From the NCBI GenBank assembly GCA_902761355.1, contig CACWJY010000024.1, positions 1 to 38,644 of the forward strand: 38,644 nt of DNA. The letters are read 5' to 3'. Positions 8,342 through 16,025 of the stretch are shown here, one piece after another. The notes beneath the pieces were generated by a model that saw only the letters and a program-made list of their open reading frames with translations, did no database searches and was not told the DNA's origin. The first letter of the stretch is position 1. Every line of letters begins with the position of its first letter. This stretch comes from Fibrobacter succinogenes (GTDB lineage: Bacteria; Fibrobacterota; Fibrobacteria; Fibrobacterales; Fibrobacteraceae). The position numbers were made by a program, and so were the translations under genes.

Positions 8342-9163
8342 ATGAACTTTAAAGCTCTAATCGCTGCTGGCGCTTTGCTCGCCACCCAGTCCTTTGCCAT
8401 TATTGGCTTTGGTGGCCACTATGCCCCCGGATTCGGCACCAAGATGAAGGGAATGACCGCACCCGCTCCCGTAACCACCGACCAGACCGTCTCTATCATG
8501 CACGGCGGTTTTGACGGCACTATGCAGGGTTTTGGTTTTAAGCTGTGGGTTGACCTGCTCCCGATTATCGACATCGAAGCCACCTTGAACTTCCAGATGG
8601 GTTCCTACGACGCCTCCCTCTTTGTCGTCAACCCCAAAAGCCCGACTGTCGTGACCGAAGTTCCTCTCGAAATTGAACTGGGCGGTACCCCGTTTGGCAA
8701 GGCAAGCCCCAAGTTTGTCGCCATGACCGGTGACCTCTCTATCACCTACCCCATTACGTTCTTGCCGATTATCCGCCCCTATATCGGCGGTGGTCTCTCT
8801 TACCACCTGAACAGCTTCGTCTTGAACCAGCAGTTTGTCTCTAGCGTGATTGACGGAACTACGCAAGAAATGATTACTGTCCTTGCCCAGATGGACCCGA
8901 CCGACCCGGCTTCTGTGGCCTTGGCTCAGGAAAAGAGCCAGCAGCTCGGCGAAACCATGAAGCAGAAAGTCCAGGATGCGGCTCTTAACGAAGGTCTGAC
9001 CAAGAGCCTTGGTGGCCACATTCTGGTTGGTCTGCGCGCCAAGCTCCCCATTATCCCGATTGCAGCCTACGGTAACTTCAAGTACTACATCGGCGGCAAA
9101 TATCCGAGTGAAATCGATTCCGGCAATATGACCGTTGAACTCGGTGTCGGCCTTGCAATTTAA
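8342..9163 (+). CDS. Outer-membrane protein (small beta-barrel) of unknown function
   Basis: A 273-residue protein with signal peptide MNFKALIAAGALLATQSFA (cleavage after residue 19). Glycine-rich amphipathic strands follow, including FGFKLWVDLLPIIDIEATLNF, PIIRPYIGGGLSYHLN and a last strand VELGVGLAI, as expected of a barrel. A helical or loop insertion lies around residues 165-220. The ATG has a strong ribosome site (AAGGAG). It ends only 21 bp before the response regulator start, so the three genes to 11769 are probably one transcript and this protein may be a target or accessory of that two-component system. No specific family was recognised. Confidence 0.8.
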   Translation: MNFKALIAAGALLATQSFAIIGFGGHYAPGFGTKMKGMTAPAPVTTDQTVSIMHGGFDGTMQGFGFKLWVDLLPIIDIEATLNFQMGSYDASLFVVNPKSPTVVTEVPLEIELGGTPFGKASPKFVAMTGDLSITYPITFLPIIRPYIGGGLSYHLNSFVLNQQFVSSVIDGTTQEMITVLAQMDPTDPASVALAQEKSQQLGETMKQKVQDAALNEGLTKSLGGHILVGLRAKLPIIPIAAYGNFKYYIGGKYPSEIDSGNMTVELGVGLAI

Positions 9164-9184
9164 TCACAATCCCAGGTAAAATAA

Positions 9185-9910
9185 ATGACGACTGAAAATA
9201 CAAGCAGCACCAAAATCCTTATTATCGAAGATGAAATCGCCATTGCCGAAGGCCTTATCGACCTCTGCAAGCTGAACGGCTATATTGTTAAACACTGCGC
9301 TGACGGCGAAAGCGGCCTTGCCGAAGCCCTGACGGGTCAATACAACCTGGTTCTTCTTGACCTGATGCTCCCGGGTATCGATGGCTTTACCGTTTGCGAC
9401 AAGATCCGCGAAAAGGACAGGAGCCTCCCCATTATCATCCTGTCTGCCAAGAATGCCGACGACGATATCATCAACGGTCTTAAGTTCGGTGCCGACGACT
9501 ACATTCCGAAGCCGTTCTCTGTGCCCATGTTGCTTGCCCGTATTGATGCCGTGCTCCGCCGCAGCCGTCAGACCATGGAAAATGAAGGCAAGCTCGTTGC
9601 CGGAAGCCTGCGCGTGAATTTCCGCGAATACACTGGCACCCGCGGTACCGAAGAACTTGCCTTTACCCGCAAGGAAATCGAAATTCTCGAATACCTGTGG
9701 AACAACCGCGATCACGCCGTCCCCCGTTCCGAACTGCTGCGTAAGGTCTGGGGCTACGAAAATGCTGACTCTGTCGACACCCGTACCGTGGACATCCACA
9801 TTACCAAGCTCCGCAAGAAAATCGAAGATGATCCCTCTCATCCGAAGCTGTTGGTGACTTTCCGTGGTGAAGGCTATCAAATGCGGTCCGCTCCAGAATG
9901 CGACAAGTAA
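9185..9910 (+). CDS. OmpR/PhoB-family response regulator
   Basis: The 241-residue protein has an N-terminal receiver domain: acidic pocket E15/D16, phosphoacceptor D59 in VLLDLMLPG, switch Ser87 and Lys109 in IPKPF. A linker follows, then a winged-helix DNA-binding domain (about 135-235) with FTRKEIEILEYLWNN, the recognition region VDTRTVDIHITKLRKKI and the wing GEGYQM. All key residues are present, so it should be a functional phosphorylation-controlled transcription regulator. Its stop overlaps the start of the kinase gene by 13 bp, giving translational coupling with its cognate sensor. Exact signal and regulon cannot be named; a PhoB-type assignment is not justified beyond the subfamily. 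Confidence 0.95.
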   Translation: MTTENTSSTKILIIEDEIAIAEGLIDLCKLNGYIVKHCADGESGLAEALTGQYNLVLLDLMLPGIDGFTVCDKIREKDRSLPIIILSAKNADDDIINGLKFGADDYIPKPFSVPMLLARIDAVLRRSRQTMENEGKLVAGSLRVNFREYTGTRGTEELAFTRKEIEILEYLWNNRDHAVPRSELLRKVWGYENADSVDTRTVDIHITKLRKKIEDDPSHPKLLVTFRGEGYQMRSAPECDK

Positions 9911-11769
9911 GTCTTAACGCCTTACTTAGCTATTTGAAAAAACACCAGGCTGTTATCAAGGAAAGCCTGGTGTTTATTTCCATTTTTCTAGTCATCGCCA
10001 TACCACTTACGATTTTGTTCGTAAAGACCTACGAGCAGTCGACCGCCCTCGAAGAAAAGAAAATCGACGAGCGCGTGGATGCCGCATACGAAAGCCTAAG
10101 GCTCAGGCTGTCTTCAGACTTTAATCTGGAAAACAGCCGTTCCTACAAGGACTATGGCATCTTGAACTCCATTACGGTGATTGGCGGCAATAGCCGACTC
10201 TTCTCCGAATTTTTTTCGTTCCCCGATTCGAGCGGTCCATATTGCGACTTTGACTCCCTGTACAGACAGTGCCGTAAAGGCCTGGTGGGACATTTTCAGA
10301 TTTCGCACAGCGGCGAACTTTTGACACCTTTCTATCCCGACACCAGCACCGGTATCGGAAAATCGATGTGGGACAACTTCTCTTTTGCCGACCAGGAACA
10401 AAGAAAGAAAACCCGCGATTTGATACAGCACTTGCTTGACATGCTCGACATCAAGAACGGGCTCCCCAAGCGCACCGTACAGACGCTAGACTCTACCGAG
10501 GCAATCGACCAACTTTACGACGAAATTCCTGACCTGCAGATTCCAACCCGCATAGAGCTCACCTCCGAAGAGGAAGCCCTGACCTACATGGCTGAAACGG
10601 CAAAGAACGACACAAACGCCACCTCGGATATCCCGATTTTTAATGGAACCAACACCAACGTCAACATCACGGACCTAAAGATCCGCATGACGACGGAATA
10701 CATCGTGTTCTTCCGCACCATCTATATCGGCATGCTCCCCATTGTGCAGGGCTTTGTGGTCGACAAGGGAATCTACCTGAACTACATGACTCAGGAAGAA
10801 CAGCTCGCCTACACAGAACTGCCCTACGCCATAGAGCTCGTAAGCGAAGACAAGGTGTTGCTCACCATAGGCAAGCACAACGATTCTTACACCTTAAGAA
10901 CCAACAGGCCACTACCGCCACCATACGAAAAGATAAGCTTCAAGATGTACGCGAGTCCCTCGGCCAACACGACCGGGCTCACCATCCTCTTTAGCGGCAT
11001 TATCTTGTTGATTGTGATTGCGACCTGCCTTGTAACCATCTACCGTTTTACGCAGAGCAAGGTGGCTCTCGCCTCCAAACGCCAGGACTTTGTATCGGCC
11101 ATTACACACGAACTAAAGACTCCTCTTACCGCCATCAAGATGTATGCGGAACTCTTGCAGAACTCGTGGGTGGCAAACGAAGAAAAAAAGCAACGGTACT
11201 ACGGCCAGATTGCAAGCGAAGCCGACCGACTTTCGCGCCTGATTCAGAACGTTCTTAACTTGTCTAAACTCGACGGAAACCGTTGGAACGTACAACTTCG
11301 CAAGGAACGTCCCAAGGCAGTACTTGACGACTTTATTGCAACTTATAGCAAGAACATCGAGAAACAAGGTTTCGAACTTACCGTATCGACCGACACAGAC
11401 GCAGACAACGTGGCGCTCCTGATTGATCGCGACGCCGTGATGCAGATTCTGATGAACCTAGTCGACAACTCGCTTAAGTTCTCCAAGAACGCAAGCTACA
11501 AGATGATCAGCATCGAGCTGCGAGTCAACGGCGGCGATATGTATCTGGCGGTGCGTGACTACGGTCCGGGCATTCCGGCTTCCGAAATGAAGAAGGTGTT
11601 CCAGGAATTCTACCGCGTCGAGAACGAGATGACTCGTTCGACGAGCGGAACTGGCATCGGTCTTTCGATGGTGAAAAAACTCTGCACGCTCACCAACATG
11701 AAGATTGAAATCGAAAACGTGAATCCGGGCCTCAGGACCAAGATTCACTTCCCGCCGCTAGATATCTAG
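9898..11769 (+). CDS. Membrane sensor histidine kinase
   Basis: A 623-residue kinase. TM1 is about residues 21-43 and TM2 about 358-384, enclosing a ~315-residue periplasmic sensor region with two nearby cysteines (YCDFDSLYRQC) that could form a disulfide. I do not recognise the sensor fold. The cytoplasmic part has HisKA with the phosphorylated His404 in AITHELKTPL, then the HATPase N box (N520, N524), G1 box DYGPGIP from D554, and G2 box GTGIG at 584-588. All catalytic motifs are intact. There is no evident HAMP domain between TM2 and HisKA, only ~20 residues. It overlaps the response regulator gene by 13 bp. A terminator lies ~70 bp after its stop. Confidence 0.95.
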   Translation: MRQVSLNALLSYLKKHQAVIKESLVFISIFLVIAIPLTILFVKTYEQSTALEEKKIDERVDAAYESLRLRLSSDFNLENSRSYKDYGILNSITVIGGNSRLFSEFFSFPDSSGPYCDFDSLYRQCRKGLVGHFQISHSGELLTPFYPDTSTGIGKSMWDNFSFADQEQRKKTRDLIQHLLDMLDIKNGLPKRTVQTLDSTEAIDQLYDEIPDLQIPTRIELTSEEEALTYMAETAKNDTNATSDIPIFNGTNTNVNITDLKIRMTTEYIVFFRTIYIGMLPIVQGFVVDKGIYLNYMTQEEQLAYTELPYAIELVSEDKVLLTIGKHNDSYTLRTNRPLPPPYEKISFKMYASPSANTTGLTILFSGIILLIVIATCLVTIYRFTQSKVALASKRQDFVSAITHELKTPLTAIKMYAELLQNSWVANEEKKQRYYGQIASEADRLSRLIQNVLNLSKLDGNRWNVQLRKERPKAVLDDFIATYSKNIEKQGFELTVSTDTDADNVALLIDRDAVMQILMNLVDNSLKFSKNASYKMISIELRVNGGDMYLAVRDYGPGIPASEMKKVFQEFYRVENEMTRSTSGTGIGLSMVKKLCTLTNMKIEIENVNPGLRTKIHFPPLDI

Positions 11770-11819
11770 CAAACTAGGGAACTGGTTTTCGAAAATTGAA
11801 ATAGTTATTTAACAGGCAT

Positions 11820-11840
11820 TGTAAAAGTCATGTAAAAGTC
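11820..11840 (+). repeat. Two tandem 10-bp direct repeats with 11-bp period
   Basis: TGTAAAAGTC occurs at 11820-11829 and again at 11831-11840, one base apart, giving an 11-bp period. Tandem direct repeats with this period are the usual form of OmpR/PhoB-family binding sites, and such a regulator is encoded just upstream. The second copy ends on the first base of the terminator stem. A role as a binding site is inference only. Confidence 0.6.
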
Positions 11841-11867
11841 GCCCTGGATTTAAGTCCGGGGCGTTTT
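11840..11867 (+). terminator. Rho-independent terminator after the histidine kinase
   Basis: A 9-bp stem CGCCCTGGA (11840-11848) / TCCGGGGCG (11855-11863), with one G-T pair and loop TTTAAG, is followed by TTTT. It lies about 70 bp after the kinase stop and would separate that unit from the phosphofructokinase gene. The T-run is short, so termination may be partial. Confidence 0.75.
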
Positions 11868-11969
11868 AAGTAACATTTTTCTAAATAAAATATCTCACCC
11901 CATCGACTCATTTTTTAGTATTTTTAGGGTGCCTAGATTAAGATTGAAGGCAGAAACGAGGAGCACGTT

Positions 11970-13307
11970 ATGACTCAAGAAGATATCTTGAACAACCCGG
12001 AAAAGTACGACCTTTCTATTGAAACTGTCGGAAAGGGGACCCTGAAATCCCCCATGAAGGGAGTTCCCTTTGTATCGGAGTCTGAACGAGTCAGCCTTAC
12101 GGCAGACGTCGGTCGCATTCAGGATTTTTGCAAGCGTGGAGTCGAAATTCCCTCGCTTGAAGCGGCCGGACCTCGCGAAACGATTTTCCACGACCCCGCC
12201 TGGACGCGCGCAGGTATCGTGACTTGCGGCGGTCTTTGCCCGGGCCTTAACAACGTCATCAAAGGCCTTGTGCAGGTGCTGTGGTTCGACTACGGTGTAA
12301 GGAACATTTTCGGTATTCCCTACGGTTATCGCGGCCTAAACCCTGCCTACGGTTATTCCCCCATTATCTTGAACCCCGACGTGGTGGATGCCATCCAGGA
12401 AGACGGCGGTACCATTCTCGGCAGTTCCCGCGGAAACCAGGACGCCAAGGTCATGGTCGACACCCTGATGCGCCTGAATATCAACGTGCTGTTCTGCATT
12501 GGCGGTGACGGCACGCTCCGTGGCGCACACGATATCGCGCAAGAAATCAAAAAGCGCCACCAGCCTATTTCGGTCATCGGCATCCCGAAGACGATCGACA
12601 ACGACTTGAACTTGATTGACCGCACCTTCGGTTTCGAGACCGCCGTGCTTTCCGCTACCGATGTCATCACCAGCGCCCATAACGAAGCAAACGGCGCCTT
12701 CAACGGCCTTGGCCTTGTCAAGCTCATGGGCCGCGACTCGGGCTTTATTGCTGCCTACGCAGCCTTGGCCACGACCGTCGTGAATATCTGCCTGGTCCCC
12801 GAAGTACCCTTTACACTCGACGGTCTCTTCAAGGCGCTCGAAAGCCGTTACAGCAGCGGCAAGACGCACGCCGTGGTGACCGTCGCCGAAGGCGCCGGAC
12901 AGGAACTCTTCAAGGATCAGCCTGAACGCAAGGATGCAAGCGGCAACATTTTGAAGAACGACATCGGCGAATTCCTGACACGCAAAATCAAGGAACATTT
13001 CGACCAGGTCGGCAAAGAAATCAACATCAAGTACTTTGACCCGAGCTACATGGTGCGTAGCATCCCGGCTCAAGGCACCGACGCCATTTTCTGCTTCCAA
13101 CTCGCCGAAGCCGCCGTACACGCAGGCATGGCCGGCAAGACCGACATGGTCGTGGGCAGCATGAACAACGCCTTCTCGCATGTGCCTATCGAATACGCCG
13201 TGAGCGAACGCAAGAAAATCAACCCCAACGGAGCACTCTGGCACGCCGTCCTCGGAATTACGCGCCAACAGGACTATTTCTCCGGCAAGGGCAAGGGAAA
13301 GAAGTAA
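11970..13307 (+). CDS. pfkA: 6-phosphofructokinase, ATP-type of the long PPi-like clade
   Basis: At 445 residues this is longer than the ~320-residue E. coli enzyme. It phosphorylates fructose 6-phosphate in glycolysis. Recognisable motifs are TCGGLCPGLNNVI near residue 90, the nucleotide loop GGDGT at 178-182, catalytic PKTIDND at 206-212, and MGRDSG at 253-258. GGDG favours ATP rather than pyrophosphate (PPi enzymes have GGDD), whereas Lys in PKTIDND is otherwise PPi-like; this mixture is known from trypanosome- and plant-type ATP-PFKs. A GAGGAG ribosome site precedes the ATG. The ~75 N-terminal residues before the Rossmann core are an extension typical of this clade. Donor specificity rests on motif reading only. 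Confidence 0.93.
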   Translation: MTQEDILNNPEKYDLSIETVGKGTLKSPMKGVPFVSESERVSLTADVGRIQDFCKRGVEIPSLEAAGPRETIFHDPAWTRAGIVTCGGLCPGLNNVIKGLVQVLWFDYGVRNIFGIPYGYRGLNPAYGYSPIILNPDVVDAIQEDGGTILGSSRGNQDAKVMVDTLMRLNINVLFCIGGDGTLRGAHDIAQEIKKRHQPISVIGIPKTIDNDLNLIDRTFGFETAVLSATDVITSAHNEANGAFNGLGLVKLMGRDSGFIAAYAALATTVVNICLVPEVPFTLDGLFKALESRYSSGKTHAVVTVAEGAGQELFKDQPERKDASGNILKNDIGEFLTRKIKEHFDQVGKEINIKYFDPSYMVRSIPAQGTDAIFCFQLAEAAVHAGMAGKTDMVVGSMNNAFSHVPIEYAVSERKKINPNGALWHAVLGITRQQDYFSGKGKGKK

Positions 13308-13328
13308 TCCAGAATTAGCCGAAAACGT

Positions 13329-13368
13329 CATCCAGAACTTCGGCGCCACGCGTCGAAGCTAAAGGATG
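13329..13368. repeat. Intergenic two-part palindrome
   Basis: Outer arms CATCC (13329-13333) and GGATG (13364-13368) enclose a 9-bp stem CTTCGGCGC (13338-13346) / GCGTCGAAG (13350-13358) with a 3-base loop and one G-T pair. No T-tract follows, so it is not a typical terminator, though it could protect the pfkA 3' end. Its form resembles dispersed intergenic palindromes with GTCATCC...GGAT ends. Confidence 0.6.
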
Positions 13369-13411
13369 TACTAACTAATAATAATTGTTTGGAATTTAGG
13401 AGGAAAAAGTC

Positions 13412-13555
13412 ATGCTAAAACAAGAAGATAAAGTCCTTATCCGCACTGCCTTGATGGAATATCGCTATCTTTTATTCAAGACCTACCACGGCACCGACGA
13501 CGAAAAAAATCGGATTGCCCAGCTGAACAGGGTCTTGCAAAACTGGAAGGTATAG
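13412..13555 (+). CDS. Small ORF, 47 residues, strong ribosome-binding site
   Basis: ATG at 13412 is preceded by a full AGGAGG Shine-Dalgarno with 8-nt spacing (TAGGAGG at 13397-13403), the best ribosome site in this part of the window. The reading frame runs 47 codons to TAG at 13553-13555. The product begins MLKQEDKVLIRTALMEYRYL and ends QLNRVLQNWKV: charged, helical, with no signal peptide or membrane segment. The next gene starts 10 bp after its stop with a weak ribosome site, so the two are probably coupled. I do not recognise the family. It could be a real small protein or a leader that supports translation of the TPR-like gene. Confidence 0.65.
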   Translation: MLKQEDKVLIRTALMEYRYLLFKTYHGTDDEKNRIAQLNRVLQNWKV

Positions 13556-13565
13556 TAAAGCGATA

Positions 13566-14324
13566 ATGAAACGTGCTTGGGTAACAATCCTGCTCCTGCT
13601 AGCATGGGGAATTGGTTTTGCGAACGAAGACCTCCGCATTGCCGACTCTTGCTACGCCGCCCGCGCAGAACGCGCTAAGGGAGACAAGGCCGACCCCAAG
13701 AACGCACGGCTCATGATAGACCACTACCTAAAAGCCATGGACGATTCCTCTGTTTTGGAAGAAGCCACGGAAGGTTATGTCAAGAGTCTGTTTTTTTCTT
13801 TCCGTTTTGTACATTTTGAAAAGCACCAGCGCAAGGCGAAACTTGACAGCCTAAAAACCATCAGCGAAGCCGCCTACCAGAAGTTCCCGAAAAACAGGGA
13901 AATCGCACATGTTTACGCATCGGCCCTTTCGATGTGGGGTAACGAACGCGGTGCTCTTACTTCGGTTAAAGAAGGGGTTGCCACCAAAGTCCGCGATGTC
14001 GCCATTATGGCCGAAGACTATCAAGTGCTCGGCCGCGCCCACTACGTGCTGCCCTACGTACCGCTGGTGCTTTCGTGGCCCGACAAGAAACTCGCCGACA
14101 AGTATTTGAGCCTTGCCCTCGAAAAAAATCCGCGGGATTTATACAACTATTTCTTTTTGGCGGAACTCCGCTTTGACCAGAAACGCTACGCCGACGCCCT
14201 CGATCTCATAGATCGTGGCCTTTCGCGCGGCGTGCGTACCAACTTTTTCTTGGAAGACAAGCGTGGCCGCTGGCAGCTCAAGGAACTGCAGAAAAAGATT
14301 AACGCAAAACTCGACAAGAAATAA
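13566..14324 (+). CDS. Exported TPR-like protein
   Basis: The 252-residue product has a signal peptide (MKRAWVTILLLLAWGIGFA, cleavage after 19) and no lipobox cysteine. The mature part is helical with tetratricopeptide-like motifs: ARLMIDHYLKAMDDSSVLEEA, FPKNREIAHVYASALSMWGNERGAL, ADKYLSLALEKNPRDLYNYFFLAELRFDQKRYADALDLIDRGL. Such repeats mediate protein-protein contacts, here in the periplasm. The start codon has little ribosome site of its own and lies 10 bp after the small ORF, suggesting translational coupling. A hairpin and a bidirectional terminator follow. Binding partner unknown. Confidence 0.8.
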   Translation: MKRAWVTILLLLAWGIGFANEDLRIADSCYAARAERAKGDKADPKNARLMIDHYLKAMDDSSVLEEATEGYVKSLFFSFRFVHFEKHQRKAKLDSLKTISEAAYQKFPKNREIAHVYASALSMWGNERGALTSVKEGVATKVRDVAIMAEDYQVLGRAHYVLPYVPLVLSWPDKKLADKYLSLALEKNPRDLYNYFFLAELRFDQKRYADALDLIDRGLSRGVRTNFFLEDKRGRWQLKELQKKINAKLDKK

Positions 14325-14327
14325 AAG

Positions 14328-14348
14328 ATGCCGGACTAAACCCGGCAT
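14328..14348. repeat. Short palindrome ATGCCGG / CCGGCAT
   Basis: A perfect 7-bp inverted repeat (14328-14334 and 14342-14348) with a 7-base loop starts 4 bp after the TPR-like gene stop. It lacks a T-tract and is followed by TGACA. This type of CCGGCATGACA-ended palindrome occurs as a dispersed intergenic element in many genomes; copy number here could not be checked. Confidence 0.6.
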
Positions 14349-14360
14349 GACAATAAAGGA

Positions 14361-14384
14361 AAGCACCGCCAAAGCGGTGCTTTT
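14361..14384. terminator. Bidirectional Rho-independent terminator between convergent genes
   Basis: AAGCACCGC (14361-14369) and GCGGTGCTT (14374-14382) form a strong stem with a 4-base loop, with TTTT on the plus strand and a TTTCCTT run on the minus strand. It serves the plus-strand TPR-like gene and the minus-strand phosphate acetyltransferase gene, which converge here. Confidence 0.88.
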
Positions 14385-14410
14385 AAAATCAAGGCCTGCG
14401 TGATAAACTA

Positions 14411-15799
14411 TTAACCAGCCTGGACAGCGGTGAGTGCGATCGTATAAACGATGTCTTCCACCAGTGCGCCGCGGCTCAGATCGTTCACCGGCTTGGCGAG
14501 ACCCTGCAACATCGGGCCGATGGCAATCGTGCCATGGGCACTGCGCTGCACGGCCTTGTAGCCGATGTTACCAGCAGAGAGGCTCGGGAACACGAACACG
14601 GTTGCCTTGCCGGCGACGGTGCTGCCCGGGGCCTTCAAAGAACCTACGCTCGGCACGGTCGCCGCGTCGTACTGCAGCGGGCCATCCACGAGCATTTCGG
14701 GGCGGGCTTCCTTCACAATCTTGGTGGCTTCGCGAACGAGGTCTGCATCTGGGCCCTTGCCGCTGTTCATGGTGCTGTAGCTGAGGAGTGCCACGCGACT
14801 GGGGAGGCCAAAGGCCTTCGCGGTGTCGTCGCACTGCTGAGCAATGCCAGCGAGTTCTTCGGCGGTCGGGTTCAGGTTAATGGCGCAGTCGCCGTAAATG
14901 TAAGTCTTGTCGGGCATGCACATGAAGAACACGGAGCTCACGGACTTGACACCCGGAGCGCACTTGATCACCTGCAAAGCCGGACGCAAAGTATCGGCGG
15001 TAGAATGGATGGCGCCAGAAACAAGGCCATCGACTTCGCCCATCTTGAGCATCATGGTGCCGAGCATTACGTTGTCTGCAAGAGCGGCACGAGCCTGGTC
15101 TTCGGTCATGCCCTTGGACTTGCGGAGTTCCACGAGAGTCGGCACATACTTTTCGGCGAGTTCTGCAGACGGTTCAATAATTTCGATATCGGCCGGGAGC
15201 GTCACGCCCTGTTCCTTAGCAACAGCAAAGATTTCGTCCTTCTTGCCGATAAGCACCGGCACTGCAATCTTGCGGTCAATCACGAGCTTGGCAGCCTGCA
15301 CGGTACGCGGTTCAGAACCTTCAGGCAGCACGATGCGCTTCTTGGCCTTAGAAGCCTTCAAGAGCAAGCCTGCGCGGAACATGGCCTGGCTGGTCTTGCG
15401 TTCGGCCGGGGCTTCAGCTAAATCCTTGGCGAGGCACTTGCAGCAAGCGAGCAGGCGCTTGGGGCAGAACAAGTCGGCGTCTTCGCCGTCAGAATAAATC
15501 TTTGCATCGAGGGCGGTTGCCAGAGAGTCGTTGTACTTCTGGGCCATCACGTCGCTCATGCCCTGTGCACCTTCGACCACTACGGCATCCACGGAATCAA
15601 AGTCCTGCGAAAGGAAGTCAGCCGCAATCTTTTCCATAAGTACTGCAGAATTGTGGGCCTTGAGTTCCTTGACTGCTTCGGCACCGTTCACGCAGGGCTT
15701 GTAGGCGGCGGCAATCAGGCCAGCGCCTGCGACAGCATCCATGACTTCCTTGACTTTGGCTTCCATATTGGCGGAGGCGACCAGATACACTCGATTCAT
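14411..15799 (-). CDS. pta: Phosphate acetyltransferase, short form
   Basis: A 462-residue enzyme that interconverts acetyl-CoA and acetyl phosphate in acetate formation. Residues ~139-460 form the complete PTA catalytic domain: [16 protein letters not shown] (155-170), [43 protein letters not shown], and the C-terminal [22 protein letters not shown]. The N-terminal ~110 residues match the BioD-like domain of long Pta proteins ([19 protein letters not shown]), but the P-loop site reads ASANMEAKV and has no Walker A motif, and the DRTGG domain found in E. coli Pta (714 residues) is missing. A good AGGAG ribosome site precedes the ATG. No acetate kinase gene is adjacent. Confidence 0.96.
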   Translation of the reverse strand: MNRVYLVASANMEAKVKEVMDAVAGAGLIAAAYKPCVNGAEAVKELKAHNSAVLMEKIAADFLSQDFDSVDAVVVEGAQGMSDVMAQKYNDSLATALDAKIYSDGEDADLFCPKRLLACCKCLAKDLAEAPAERKTSQAMFRAGLLLKASKAKKRIVLPEGSEPRTVQAAKLVIDRKIAVPVLIGKKDEIFAVAKEQGVTLPADIEIIEPSAELAEKYVPTLVELRKSKGMTEDQARAALADNVMLGTMMLKMGEVDGLVSGAIHSTADTLRPALQVIKCAPGVKSVSSVFFMCMPDKTYIYGDCAINLNPTAEELAGIAQQCDDTAKAFGLPSRVALLSYSTMNSGKGPDADLVREATKIVKEARPEMLVDGPLQYDAATVPSVGSLKAPGSTVAGKATVFVFPSLSAGNIGYKAVQRSAHGTIAIGPMLQGLAKPVNDLSRGALVEDIVYTIALTAVQAG

Positions 15800-15897
15800 A
15801 AAAAACTCCTGTTGATTTTAAATTCCGCCTTAAAAATTAGGATTTTGAGACTCCGGGGGCATGCTTTTCCGGTTAAAAAAAGAGATTTTTTTGCTGT

Positions 15898-15927
15898 TTG
15901 ACGCTAATCCAACAAAAAACTTATAAA
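15898..15927 (+). promoter_or_regulatory. Probable sigma-70 promoter of the first fibro-slime gene
   Basis: TTGACG (15898-15903) and TATAAA (15922-15927) are separated by 18 bp, giving a predicted start near 15934 and a ~90-nt leader before the ATG at 16026. A second TTGACA at 15991-15996 has no matching -10. Assignment is by motif only. Confidence 0.5.
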
Positions 15928-16025
15928 AACGATACATTGTTAAGCAAGATTTGCAGAAGGAATCCTCAAAAAAGCTATTTTTACGCACGGTTGACATGTG
16001 TTTGGGATTATTATGGAGAGAGCGG

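Noticed and set aside
9164..9880. 238-codon minus-strand ORF opposite the response regulator
   Set aside because: Antisense shadow of a gene with complete receiver and winged-helix motifs.
12336..13349. 337-codon minus-strand ORF within pfkA
   Set aside because: Shadow of the phosphofructokinase gene, with no ribosome site or recognisable domain.
15991..16013. TTGACA at 15991 as the promoter of fibro-slime gene 1
   Set aside because: No -10-like box lies 16-18 bp downstream; that position is occupied by the ribosome site. The TTGACG-18-TATAAA pair at 15898-15927 fits better.
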